From NCBI RefSeq assembly GCF_016802865.1, contig NZ_JAEVHM010000003.1, positions 62,001 through 126,000 on the forward strand: a DNA stretch of 64,000 nucleotides, written 5' to 3'. Position numbers and translations under genes: made by a program. The notes under the pieces are model-generated. The model saw only the letters and a program-made list of their open reading frames with translations. It did not search any database and had not been told where the DNA came from. Positions within the stretch are counted from its first letter, which is position 1, and every line of letters starts with the position of its first letter. Source of the DNA: Micromonospora parastrephiae (GTDB taxonomy: Bacteria; Actinomycetota; Actinomycetes; Mycobacteriales; Micromonosporaceae). Shown here piece after piece: positions 16,838 to 25,023 of the stretch.

Positions 16838-17905
16838 TCAGAACTGCACGACGTGACCCACCCGCGGCGGCGTACGGCCGGCGAGGACGTCGAGCCACGC
16901 GTGCCGTAGTGCCTCGGGCCCGACACCGACCTGGACGTCGAGCCATCCGTTCACCACACCGGTGAACCGCCGCCATGCCTCGGCGAACCGTTGGTCGAGG
17001 CCGTCGCGCCCCCAGTCCTGACTGCGTTTGCGCATCTGGACGGGCGCGAAGAACACCTCCTCGGCGGCGTCGGCGTTCGGGGTCTGGTTGGTGAGGCCGA
17101 CGGCGATGTCCCGGACCAGGTGGTCACCGAGGTGCCGGCGCAGGGCGGAGCGGGTCGAGGGCGCACCGGACAGGTCCAGGTAGACGGTCGGGACGGCGTC
17201 GAGATCGCCGATGTCGTCGTACGAGAGGACCTGGTCGTAGCAGCCGAGCGACCGGGTGAAGGCGAGGTTGCCGGGTGAGGTGAGCCCGACCAGGCGCGGG
17301 CCGCGACCGTGCAGCTCGGATGCGGCGGCGTACGCGGTCTTGCTCGACGCCGACGACAGCAGCAGCGACTTCGCACCGTGGAAGCCGTTGTCGATTACCC
17401 GGTCGGCCAGCATGAACGAGGTGAAGAACAGCGGCCGGAACAGGATCAGCAGGTCCTCCTGGTCCGGCCGGTACGCCGGGTCACCGCTGGTCGACCGGTA
17501 CGCGTTGTACGGCGAGGGCAGCCCCGCCCGGTGCGGGCTCGCGTCGCGGAATCCGGACGCGTCCACCCGGTCCGGCCGTACCAGCAGGTGGCCGGCGGGC
17601 GGAAGGTAGCCGTACACCCGTTGCCCCACCTCGACCCCCGCGACCGCCGACGCGACCACCTCGGCGAAGCCCCAGAGTGGGGGAAGTCCCCACTGCGGCC
17701 CGAGTCCGCGCGGGCCGGGCGGGAAGAACTCCCAGTAACGCATCGCGTCGCCGAGCACCGCGTAGGTCACGTTGTTGGCCGTGAGGCCGACGCGGTCGAC
17801 CCGCAGGAGCGCCTGTCCGTCGGACGCAGCGGCGGTCGTGCCGTCGACGAGCGTGCTCCGGCCGAGATCTGCGCGGGCCACGGCGAATGTCCAGGAGGCA
17901 GCCAT
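16838..17905 (-). CDS. DUF2855-family protein (MDR-like fold)
   Basis: 355 residues from ATG 17905. The N-terminus (LLRVDRVGLTANNVTYAVLG) and the central segment (GAKSLLLSSASSKTAYAAA) match the DUF2855 family, which is related to zinc-independent medium-chain dehydrogenases/quinone reductases: GroES-like N-terminal part, Rossmann-like middle, but a degenerate nucleotide-binding glycine motif. The biochemical role of the family is not established. It is transcribed leftward and starts 63 bases beyond the stop of the SpoIIE phosphatase gene, so the two may share a transcript. Confidence 0.85.
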   Translation of the reverse strand: MAASWTFAVARADLGRSTLVDGTTAAASDGQALLRVDRVGLTANNVTYAVLGDAMRYWEFFPPGPRGLGPQWGLPPLWGFAEVVASAVAGVEVGQRVYGYLPPAGHLLVRPDRVDASGFRDASPHRAGLPSPYNAYRSTSGDPAYRPDQEDLLILFRPLFFTSFMLADRVIDNGFHGAKSLLLSSASSKTAYAAASELHGRGPRLVGLTSPGNLAFTRSLGCYDQVLSYDDIGDLDAVPTVYLDLSGAPSTRSALRRHLGDHLVRDIAVGLTNQTPNADAAEEVFFAPVQMRKRSQDWGRDGLDQRFAEAWRRFTGVVNGWLDVQVGVGPEALRHAWLDVLAGRTPPRVGHVVQF

Positions 17906-17968
17906 GGCCTGACGCTAGACAGCACCAGGAGACGAGACAAGTGCACTGGGAGTGCAAAATCCCATTCG

Positions 17969-19192
17969 CTACGGCGACTCGGCGGTCAGCGCGTCGAGAT
18001 CGCGCAGGTGAGCCAGCGGGGTGTGCGGCGGCCGCCATTCCAGGAACACTGCCGTGGCGTCGTCGTCCAGCTCGTCGTCCTGGTAGGCGACGACGGCGCG
18101 CACCAACCGGCGCATCGTCTCCGGGCTGGGCAGACCGTCGTTGAGAGCGCGGTTGACGAAGTCGACGAGCCGGTCCAGCCCGAACTGCTCACCGTCGGCA
18201 CTGCGTGCATCGGTGATGCCGTCGGTGTACGCGAGGACGCGGTCGCCGGGGTGCAGATCCTCCACGTGCACCCGAGGGCGCCGGCTCGACAGGTGACCCA
18301 GGCCGAGCGGCAACGCGGTCGGTCCCGGCAGCTCCCGGATGGCCTTGCTGTCCCGCAGCAACATTGCCCCGGGATGACCAGCGTTGATCATCCGGAGTCG
18401 CCCGGTCGTCCGGTCCAACTCGGCGAGCAACCCGGTCGCGAAAAGGTTCGGATGCTCGGAACGCACCCACCGGTCGATGCTGATCGCGGTGTCGACCAGG
18501 TCGAGGCCGCACCGGCGGGCGTTGCGGTAGGCGCTGACCACCAGCGACGCCAGGGTGCTCGCCTTGATCCCGTGCCCACACGTGTCGAACAACCCGACGC
18601 TGAGCACGTCACCGTTCAACGCGTAGTCGAAGATGTCCCCGCCGACGTCGTAACACGGCTCCAGGATGGCGGTGACCACCATGTCGTCGGTCGCGAAGGT
18701 CAACGGCGGCAGCAGCCCCCACACGATCTCGGCGGCGACCTGCATCGGGAGTCGACGCCGCATCCGCTCGACCACGTCGCCGTAGAGCCGCCGGTTCACC
18801 AGAAGTTGGGCGACGGTGACCGCCACCTCCCAGGCGGGGGCCTCCACGGCGCGGTCGGCGGCGGCCGGCGTGACGACCTCGAGCACGCCCATCCGTTCAC
18901 ACCCGAGCAGCAGCGGAACCCAGATCCGGTCGGGGTTGTCGGGGGCGCGCTGGACGCCGAGGGTGGTGAACGCCCGGCCGGCGAGTGTCGTCTCGATCGA
19001 CAGCTCGTCCCGGACGAGGCCGGCGCCGAGCAGCGGCACGAGCAGGGACTGCGTGTAGTCGGCCAGATAGACCACGATCTCGGTGGCGTTGATCGCCGAC
19101 GCGGTGCCGGTGACCAGCAGAGACAGGTCGTCCGGCCCGCCCCGGGGTGCGTTGAGCTGCAAGGACCGCACCGCGTTGCCGGCGTCAACCAA
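17969..19192 (-). CDS. PP2C-type (SpoIIE/RsbU) serine phosphatase with GAF-like sensor domain
   Basis: About 407 residues if translation starts at the TTG at 19192, preferred because GGGGAGGTGG lies just upstream; the frame is open further upstream to 19441 without such a site. The N-terminal ~150 residues look like a GAF-type sensor (IVVYLADYTQSLLVPLLGAG). The C-terminal 230 residues are a SpoIIE/RsbU phosphatase: CYDVGGDIFDYALNGD (metal-binding Gly-Asp), VGLFDTCGHGIKAS, MINAGHPGAMLL, LAYTDGITDARS and ELDDDATAVFLEW. It probably dephosphorylates an anti-anti-sigma factor in a partner switch, plausibly feeding the SigB/SigF-type factor at 15.2 kb. Confidence 0.9.
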   Translation of the reverse strand: MVDAGNAVRSLQLNAPRGGPDDLSLLVTGTASAINATEIVVYLADYTQSLLVPLLGAGLVRDELSIETTLAGRAFTTLGVQRAPDNPDRIWVPLLLGCERMGVLEVVTPAAADRAVEAPAWEVAVTVAQLLVNRRLYGDVVERMRRRLPMQVAAEIVWGLLPPLTFATDDMVVTAILEPCYDVGGDIFDYALNGDVLSVGLFDTCGHGIKASTLASLVVSAYRNARRCGLDLVDTAISIDRWVRSEHPNLFATGLLAELDRTTGRLRMINAGHPGAMLLRDSKAIRELPGPTALPLGLGHLSSRRPRVHVEDLHPGDRVLAYTDGITDARSADGEQFGLDRLVDFVNRALNDGLPSPETMRRLVRAVVAYQDDELDDDATAVFLEWRPPHTPLAHLRDLDALTAESP

Positions 19193-19514
19193 GCTCCACC
19201 TCCCCGTGTCCTGCCCACCGTAGGAGCACGAGGGCGAGCGTGCCACCACCGCGCGGTCCGTCTGGCCGCGTTGATCTGCGCTGGCCAGTGGGCCAGCGAG
19301 CCGTGCGGCCATCCTGCCCTGCCCCGGCCCTGCTCCGTTCGACGGGCCTCGCGTCACCCCGCTCTTCCCATTCGCCCCATGGATCTCAGGCATTACGCCT
19401 ACCTCGTGCGAGCAGGTATGCAAAAGTCCGTTTTGTTGCATTTAGTGTTTTCATGCGGTTTCCAACCGCCGCACCACCGGCGTCTGGTGAGATGCCTTCG
19501 CGAAAGGGCACATC
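19193..19514. promoter_or_regulatory. Divergent promoter region between the SpoIIE phosphatase and the DUF3494 surface protein
   Basis: About 320 bases. The right part (about 19410-19460) is markedly A/T-rich for this genome (AAAAGTCCGTTTTGTTGCAT) and probably holds the promoter of the surface protein gene. I cannot fix -35/-10 boxes with confidence. No other gene or hairpin stands out. Confidence 0.4.
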
Positions 19515-20630
19515 GTGACAACCAAACTGATCCGCCATCCGCGACGTGCGGCCCTGTCCGCACTGGCAGCCGTCGCCGCCAGCGGCACGGCGATAGCCGT
19601 GCTGCTCGTCAACGGCACCGGCGCGAGCGCCGCCGAAGCACCGGTGAACCTGGGAACGGCGGCGAACTTCTCCGTACTGGCCGGCTCCACCGTGACCAAC
19701 ACCGGGCCGAGCTTCCTCGCCCAGAGCCTCGGCGTCAGCCCCGGCAACACCGCGCCCGGCTTTCCGCCCGGGATCGTCGCCGGCGAGATCCATCTCGCCG
19801 ACGCCGTCGCACTGCAGGCCAAGAACGATCTGACCACCGCCTACAACGACGCGGCCGGTCGGACCCCGTTCACCATCCTGCCCGCGGAGCTGGGCGGCAC
19901 CACGCTGACCCCCGGGGTCTACCGGCTCGGCGCCGCGCAACTGACCGGGACGCTGACGCTCAACAGTCAGGGCGACCCGGCCGCGGTCTTCATCTTCCAG
20001 ATCGAATCCACCCTGACCACGGCCTCCAACAGCAGCGTCGTGTTCATCAACGGCGCCTCGCCCTGCAACGTCTACTGGCAGGTCGGCAGCTCGGCCACGA
20101 TCGGCACCGGCACCCGGTTCATGGGCAACATCCTGGCCCAGACGTCGATCACCATGAACACCGGCGCCACCCTCCAGGGTCGCGCCCTGGCACAGACCGG
20201 CGCCGTCACCCTCGACACCAACACCATCAATGCCCCCGTCTGTCTGCAACCGACGGGAACGCCCACCCAGACCCCCACCGGCACGCCGACCGGCCAACCC
20301 ACGGGAACGCCCACCGGAACGCCCACCGGAACGCCCACCGGAACGCCCACTGGAACGCCCACTGGAACGCCCACTGGCACACCGACAGGCACACCGACTG
20401 GCCAGCCCACCGGCACACCGACCGGCCAGCCCACGGGCACGCCGACCGGACAGCCCACGGGCACGCCGACCGGACAGCCCACGGCTGCGCCCACCCGCAC
20501 CGCGCTTCCCGTCACCGGCGGCAGCGGGGGCAGCGGCCTGCTGCCTGTCCTCACCGGAATCGGCAGCATCGCCGTCGCCACCGGCGCCGCCCTGCTGCTC
20601 CTCTACCGACGCCGGACCTCCGAGTCCTGA
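19515..20630 (+). CDS. DUF3494 (ice-binding fold) surface protein with Pro/Thr/Gly repeat stalk and LPXTG anchor
   Basis: 371 residues. Residues 1-41 are a Sec signal peptide ending ASAAEA. Residues ~45-245 form a DUF3494 right-handed beta-helix: [77 protein letters not shown] and [19 protein letters not shown] are the family's successive signatures. A stalk of about 20 PTGT/PTGQ units follows, then LPVTG (sortase motif), a hydrophobic helix and the basic tail RRRTSES. DUF3494 proteins include true ice-binding proteins, but in soil actinomycetes many are probably adhesins or bind other surfaces. Here wall anchoring by a class E/F-type sortase is expected. Confidence 0.9.
   Translation: MTTKLIRHPRRAALSALAAVAASGTAIAVLLVNGTGASAAEAPVNLGTAANFSVLAGSTVTNTGPSFLAQSLGVSPGNTAPGFPPGIVAGEIHLADAVALQAKNDLTTAYNDAAGRTPFTILPAELGGTTLTPGVYRLGAAQLTGTLTLNSQGDPAAVFIFQIESTLTTASNSSVVFINGASPCNVYWQVGSSATIGTGTRFMGNILAQTSITMNTGATLQGRALAQTGAVTLDTNTINAPVCLQPTGTPTQTPTGTPTGQPTGTPTGTPTGTPTGTPTGTPTGTPTGTPTGTPTGQPTGTPTGQPTGTPTGQPTGTPTGQPTAAPTRTALPVTGGSGGSGLLPVLTGIGSIAVATGAALLLLYRRRTSES
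20250..20485 (+). repeat. Tandem 12-base repeats encoding the PTGT/PTGQ stalk
   Basis: About twenty imperfect copies of a 12-base unit of the form CCCACCGGAACG (alternating with CCGACCGGCCAG-type units) encode Pro-Thr-Gly-Thr/Gln. Copy number of such arrays changes easily by slippage and would alter stalk length. The array is coding and is not a CRISPR array, because there are no spacers. Confidence 0.85.
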
Positions 20631-20637
20631 CCGGTAG

Positions 20638-20672
20638 GCCCCGGCGGTCGGTAACCAACCGGCCGCCGGGGC
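20638..20672. terminator. Hairpin terminator between converging genes
   Basis: A 15-bp stem (GCCCCGGCGGTCGGT against ACCGGCCGCCGGGGC, one T-G wobble) with loop AACCA lies 8 bases after the DUF3494 stop and 21 bases before the leftward GH130 stop. It can serve both directions. Confidence 0.7.
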
Positions 20673-20692
20673 ACTACCCTCAACCGCCGACC

Positions 20693-21603
20693 TCACAGGT
20701 CACCATCGTGGACGAGCCCTCCGCAGGAGTAGACGACATTGGGTACGTACCCGTCCCGATCGTCCTCGTCGGGCGACAGCAGCACGCCCGGAAGGTGCGC
20801 GACGACCCGCTCCGGCCGGTGCAGGTCGAGCAGGAACGCGCCGATCACGTACCGACGCATCGGCCCGACGCCATGGGTGAGCACCAGCCAGCCGGCGTCG
20901 GTCTCGACGGGAGATCCGCAGTTGCCGACCTGGATCAGCTCCCAACTGTCGCGGGGAGCGTGCAGCGGAACCGGCGACTGCCAGCGGCTCTCGCCATCCA
21001 GCTCGGTCAGACCGATCGTCTCGCCATCAGCGCGGCACAGCGCCAGGTGTCGGCCGCCGACGGTACGGGGGAACAACGCGATCCCCTTGTTGCGGGCGCC
21101 CGGCCCGCGCATCGGGGACATCTCGAAATGGCGCAGGTCGGTGCTCGCCAGCGCCCGGGTGGCGATGTTCCGGCCGTCGTAGGCGGTGTAGGTCGCCCGG
21201 TAGACCGGCACCGAGTCGTCGACGAACCTGACGAAACGGGCGTCCTCCATGCCGTTGCTCTCCGCCGGGGTGGTCGGCCACAGCACCCTTTCGTGCAGGC
21301 CGAGTCGGCGGGGAACGCCGTGGCATAGCTGCCGGCGTTGGTGCGACGTACCTGTCCGAGGGTGCCCAGGCCCGTGCAGCGCGACAGCAGATCCGGGGGC
21401 AGGCGGCCGAGCACCCGCTCGAACGTCGCCTCGTCGTACCGCTCGGGCAGGGCGTCCAGCACGGTCGCGGTGACCTCGTTGTCGCAGTCCGCCTCGGCCA
21501 GACCGGCAACGAGCAGATCCCGTCGGTGCCGTACGCCCAGCCACTGCCCCACGGCCAGCGGGCCGGGCCGCTCGGCGACAGTCAGTCGGTGACCTGCTCC
21601 CAC
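20693..21603 (-). pseudogene. Glycoside hydrolase family 130 (mannoside phosphorylase-like) gene fragment, frameshifted
   Basis: The C-terminal two thirds of a GH130 five-bladed propeller are readable from about 21300 to 20693: SNGMEDARFVRFVDD (the catalytic Asp sits in this conserved EDAR/F segment), YRATYTAYDGRNIATR, NKGIALFPRTVGGR, GNCGSPVETDAGWLVLTHGV, MRRYVIGAFLLDL. The preceding part lies in another frame (YATAFPADSA ...), so the frame breaks near 21285-21300. Upstream of that only ~80 residues resemble the family, and complete members have well over 400. The gene is therefore N-terminally shortened as well as frameshifted. It lies directly after a glycosyltransferase stub, suggesting a deletion within a former glycosyltransferase/GH130 operon. 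Confidence 0.75.
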
Positions 21604-21662
21604 GGGCCGTAGTGGTGCGGGGGCGTACGCCAGGCGATCGGTCCGAGAAGCGCCACCCTCAC
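21582..21662 (-). pseudogene. N-terminal stub of a GT4-family glycosyltransferase
   Basis: A GTG at 21662 overlaps the upstream TGA (GTGA) and opens a 26-codon frame, VRVALLGPIAWRTPPHHYGP followed by WEQVTD and a stop. This is the typical beginning of actinomycete family 4 glycosyltransferases (MRVALLGPIAWRTPP...GPWE). Everything after it is missing and GH130-like sequence begins at once, so most of the gene appears deleted. Confidence 0.6.
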
Positions 21663-21832
21663 GGGGACGGCGCGTCGGCGAGGTCGGCCGGGTCGAGGTG
21701 CAGGGTGGCGAGCAGCCCGGAGTGCTTGGCCGGGTCGACCCGCTCCGGAAGCTCCCGCTCCACCCAGTCGGCCCGGGCCTGCTGGCCCCGGTCGCGAAGT
21801 GCGCTGACGATCCTGTGCCGGGCGATTCTCAC
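21659..21832 (-). CDS. Small conserved-looking actinomycete protein
   Basis: 57 residues from GTG 21832, with GGGAGAAC upstream. The sequence (VRIARHRIVSALRDRGQQAR, ADWVERELPERVD, HSGLLATLHLDPADL) is a compact helical protein of a type I associate with the start of actinomycete glycosyltransferase/GH130 operons. Its stop overlaps the GT4 stub start by four bases. No catalytic residues are evident and the function is unknown. It probably remains intact while its two operon partners are broken. Confidence 0.6.
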   Translation of the reverse strand: MRIARHRIVSALRDRGQQARADWVERELPERVDPAKHSGLLATLHLDPADLADAPSP

Positions 21833-22353
21833 TGGGTTCTCCCCTGGTTGGGCGTGCGGTCGTGCGGATGGACGGCGGCGTGCACGCGTGGGTCGGATCC
21901 GAGCACCGGCCACCGCTGCGAACCAGAATGTGCGGTGATCGGTGAATCCGGCGGCCGGGACGTGATCGGTGATGAACCAACACGACCAGTACGTCGCGGC
22001 GATGGGGATGGGATCGGTAACGCCCCTGACGGGCTGGTGGCGACGGCATCTGGCGGCCACCGGAAGCCCTGGGCGACATGTCCACCGTACGCCCTCGCGG
22101 TGCGGGGTGCATCGGCACCCGACGGCGGAGTCGCCGGGAAAGTGCCTGCACAGCGGCGCCGATCGTCAGCTCCACCGCTCCACCGTCGGACGAGACATGG
22201 TTCGTGGCCGCCGACCGCCGCACTGGCGGACTCGTCCGAAAGAGGCCCGCCAGTCGCTTTGCCCGAGCTACGGCCGGTATGTCACTAGCATTGGCGTCCG
22301 GAGCACGTAGGCGGGCACCTGATGACGACCGACCAGGCGGTAGGGCTGACCTG
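21833..22353. other. Gene-free, apparently decayed stretch
   Basis: About 520 bases between the small leftward gene and a rightward aldo/keto reductase fragment. Open frames on both strands are short or have poor codon bias, and I recognise no domain. It probably contains the promoter of the leftward operon and degraded sequence. No terminal inverted repeats or transposase remnant were noticed. Confidence 0.4.
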
Positions 22354-22736
22354 CGAGGACGAGGGACGTCCTCGACGTGGTCAACCTGCGGGTCGGCGCG
22401 GCGGAGAGCACCAGCGACGCGCCCCTCGCCGAGCAGTTCGGCGCCCTGGCCGAGTTGCGGCAGGAGGGCTTGATCCGCCACCTCGGGCTCAGCGGCGTCA
22501 CGCTCAACCAGCTCACCGAGGCGCAGGCCATGCCGCCCGTGGTCACGGTGCAGAACCTCTACAACCTCACCAACCGCCAGGACGACGCCCTGGTCGACCG
22601 GTGCGCGGCGGAGAACATCGCGTTCGCCGCGTTCTTCCCGCTCGGCGGGTTCACGCCGTTGCAGTCCGACACGCTGGACGAGGTGGCCTCCCGGGTGGGC
22701 GCCTCGTCGCAGCAGGTCGCCCTCGCCGCTCCCTAG
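22354..22736 (+). pseudogene. Aldo/keto reductase internal fragment
   Basis: The readable segment begins at about DVVNLRVGAAESTSDAPLAE and continues through QFGALAELRQEGLIRHLGLS, VQNLYNLTNRQDDALVDRCA, FFPLGGFTPLQSDTLDEV and ASRVGASSQQVALA, then stops after Ala-Pro. These are the central and C-terminal strands of an aldo/keto reductase barrel. The N-terminal half with the catalytic Asp/Tyr/Lys and the C-terminal NADPH-binding end (normally LLQRSP...IPGTSS) are missing, so the fragment cannot be active. Its stop codon overlaps the converging MFS stop by four bases. Confidence 0.75.
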
Positions 22737-24279
22737 TGCTGGTGCGGCCGGTTGCGGATGAGGGTGAGCGCGAGGACGGCGGTGACCAGGAAGACGATGC
22801 CGTTGACCCGCAGACCTGCTTGAACCCCGGAGGTCATGGCCTCGGCGATCGCCGACCGGACCGGGCCCGGCAGTGGCTGGTCGCCGGTGGCGCCGGCGGC
22901 CACCGCAGCCTGCACGGCGGTACGGGTGGGTTCGCCGACCTGGTGTGCGGCGAGGCGGTCGGGCAGGTCGGCAAGCATCGTGGTGGTGAGCAGGGTGCCC
23001 AGCAGGGACGAGCCGAGGACGGAACCCACCTGCCGGGCCGCGTTGACCGCGCCGGAGGCCATGCCGGCCTGGGCGGGCGCGACGCTGGCCAACGCCGCCG
23101 CCGTCGCCGGAGCCACCACCAGGGCGGAGGCGGCACCGAACAGGACGAACAGCGCCCACCGGTGCGCGAACGCCGTGGTCGGCCCCTGCGCCGCCAGCCC
23201 GAAGCTGGCCACCGCGCCGAGGACCAGGCCGAGGGTGAGCGGCGCCTTGAATCCGGTGCGCCGGATCGTCCGGCCGGCGCCGAAGGCCACGAGCGCGTAC
23301 GTGCCGAAGAGCACAAGCATCCGCCAGCCGGTGTCCAGCGGACTGAGCGCCTGGGCACGTTCGTGAAAGAGGACGAGCAGGATCGCCACACCTGTGAAGC
23401 CGAACAGCGACACCGCGGCGACCACCATGACGGCGCTGAACGACGGCGACCGGAGCAGCCGTACGTCGAGCATCGGCGCGCTGGTCCGCAACTCGACGAG
23501 CACGAACGCGACGAGCGCGGCGGCTGAGACGACCCAGGTGGTCGCCACGACGGGGCTTGTGTAGCCGTCGCGCCCGCCCTGGATCATGGCGTAGACGGCG
23601 GCGGCGATGGCGACGGTGCCGAGCACAAGACCGGGCAGGTCGAGCCGGCCCGCGTCCGGCCGGGACTCGGCCACCCCGACGGCGGTGACGACGAGGGTGA
23701 TCACGCCCAGCACGATTGTCGACAGGTAGACGCTGTGCCACGGGTGGTGCCGCAGCAGCGCGCCGGCGATGAGCGGGCCGACGGCGAGTCCGATGCCGGA
23801 GGCGGCCGACCAGGCGGTGATGACCTCGGTGCGGCGGTGCGGCTCGGTGAATGTCGCGCCCAGGATCGCCAGGCTGTTCGGCAGGATCAGCGCGCCGCCG
23901 AGGCCCGCGATCAGCTGCCCGGCGATCACCCAGGCGACTGTGGGGGCGCCGGCCACGACGGCGCCGCCGATGATCATGGCGACGACGCCTGCGCCGAATA
24001 TTCGCCTGCGGCCGTAGCGGTTGCCCAGGGTGGCGGCGGACAGCACCACGCTCGCCACGACCAGGGTGTAGGCGCTGGGGATCCAGATGACTGTGGTCGG
24101 GTCGACCGAAGGTCGCGCTGGATGGCGGTCAGGGCGGAAACCGTCGCGGTGATCTGGAGAAACGTGATCATCGCGCCCAGGCACATGGCGAGCAGGGTCA
24201 CCGGCCGGGAGCCGCGAAGGGACGAGTGGGCGGTGACGGCCGGGCCGGCTGCGGCCGGCGCGGTGGTGTCAGTGGTCAC
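22733..24279 (-). CDS. MFS drug:H+ antiporter-2 (EmrB/QacA-like) transporter with an early frame break
   Basis: The N-terminus starts at GTG 24279 (MTTDTTAPAAAGPAVTAHSS) and includes the first membrane helix (LLAMCLGAMITFLQITATVS) and IQRDL. The next segment, VDPTTVIWIPSAYTLVVASV, and the remaining ~13 helices to 22733 are in a different frame; the break is near 24105-24112 (ACCTTCGGTCGACCC on the minus strand), where one base appears to be missing. Motif A-like LGNRYGRRRIF and motif C-like AWSAASGIGLAVGPLIAGA are present, typical of 14-helix multidrug exporters. It is divergent from an HxlR regulator that probably controls it. If the break is real, the exporter is inactive. Confidence 0.82.
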
Positions 24280-24304
24280 GGGGCGTCCTTGAGGTCGGAG
24301 TTCC

Positions 24305-24330
24305 GCTGGCTTCTGCTAGGGCAAGCCAGC
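24305..24330. promoter_or_regulatory. Inverted repeat 1 in the MFS/HxlR divergent promoter
   Basis: GCTGGCTT, 10-base spacer, AAGCCAGC: a perfect 8-bp dyad located 26 bases upstream of the MFS start. It shares its half-site (TGGCT/AGCCA) with the second repeat 43 bp away, so both are probably bound by the same dimeric regulator, most likely the HxlR protein encoded next door. Confidence 0.6.
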
Positions 24331-24346
24331 AGTCGCCAAGTGAACC

Positions 24347-24374
24347 ACCTGGCTAGCTACAACGCAAGCCAGGT
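24347..24374. promoter_or_regulatory. Inverted repeat 2 in the MFS/HxlR divergent promoter
   Basis: ACCTGGCT, 12-base spacer, AGCCAGGT: a perfect 8-bp dyad ending 12 bases before the HxlR ATG. Its position over the ribosome-binding/start region of hxlR suggests autorepression. Confidence 0.6.
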
Positions 24375-24386
24375 ACGCTTGACGAC

Positions 24387-24866
24387 ATGGAGGACCTCCG
24401 CGAAGACCGCGAATCCTGGTCGATGACGAACTGCTCGGTCGCACGGGCGATGGACATCGTGGGCAGCCGGTCGACGATTCTGATCATGCGCGAGGCGCTG
24501 CTCGGCACGCGCCGCTTCGACGACTTCGTCCGCCGGGTCGGTGTCGGCGAGCCCGCCATGGCGGCCCGACTCAAGGAGATGGTCGCCGCCGGCCTGCTCG
24601 AACGGATTCCGTACCGCGAGCCGGGGCAGCGCACCCGCCACGAGTACCAACTCACCCGCAAGGGCCGCGAGCTGCTGCCCGTCATCACCGCGCTGCGCAA
24701 CTGGGGCGACACCTGGAGCGCGGACGACGCCGGCCCCGCCATCGTCGCCACCCACCACGACTGCGGCGAGCCGGTGCGTGCGGTGCTCCGCTGCGCGGCC
24801 GGACACGACGTCGAGAGCGGCACCATCGACATCACCGCCGGGCCGGGCCTGATCCGTCGCGCCTGA
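24387..24866 (+). CDS. HxlR-family transcriptional regulator
   Basis: 159 residues. A winged helix of the HxlR class spans about residues 15-105: NCSVARAMDIVGSRSTILIM (with the conserved N-terminal Cys), EALLGTRRFDDFVRRVGVGE, MAARLKEMVAAGLLERIPYR, and the wing RTRHEYQLTRKGRELLPV. The C-terminal ~45 residues form a small domain with HHDCGEPVRAVLRCAAGHDV, whose His and Cys residues could bind a metal or sense electrophiles. It is divergent from an MFS exporter with two paired inverted repeats in between, an arrangement typical for a local repressor of a drug pump. Confidence 0.92.
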   Translation: MEDLREDRESWSMTNCSVARAMDIVGSRSTILIMREALLGTRRFDDFVRRVGVGEPAMAARLKEMVAAGLLERIPYREPGQRTRHEYQLTRKGRELLPVITALRNWGDTWSADDAGPAIVATHHDCGEPVRAVLRCAAGHDVESGTIDITAGPGLIRRA

Positions 24867-24889
24867 CGCCGCGCTCCGGACCCGCGATG

Positions 24890-24944
24890 GCGCAACTTCC
24901 GGGAAAGTGCTGGCTCCCGACGACGCGAGGTCCTGAAGTTGCGC
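24890..24944. repeat. 10-bp inverted repeat with 35-base spacer
   Basis: GCGCAACTTC (24890-24899) and GAAGTTGCGC (24935-24944) are perfect reverse complements between the HxlR stop and the GH27 terminator. It may form the base of a larger structure ending the hxlR transcript. Confidence 0.4.
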
Positions 24945-24983
24945 GGATCTTGGCCGGTGCGCGCCGGCGGGCCGGGACGGTGC

Positions 24984-25015
24984 GGTGGCGGGCCGCCGGT
25001 CGACGGCCCGCCACC
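24984..25015 (-). terminator. Hairpin terminator of the alpha-galactoside operon
   Basis: GGTGGCGGGCCG, 8-base loop, CGGCCCGCCACC: a perfect 12-bp stem starting 8 bases after the GH27 stop codon on the minus strand. Confidence 0.75.
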
Positions 25016-25023
25016 CTGTCGGA

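Noticed and set aside
20250..20485. Short regular repeats as a possible CRISPR array
   Set aside because: The 12-base units are contiguous, lack unique spacers and encode an in-frame PTGT/PTGQ stalk of the DUF3494 protein.
17309..21328. A 4-kb open frame on the plus strand across the DUF2855, SpoIIE and DUF3494 region
   Set aside because: Low-complexity Arg/Pro/His-rich translation with no domains, opposite or out of frame with well-supported genes.
21833..22353. Insertion sequence as cause of the local gene decay
   Set aside because: No transposase motif, terminal inverted repeat or target duplication seen.
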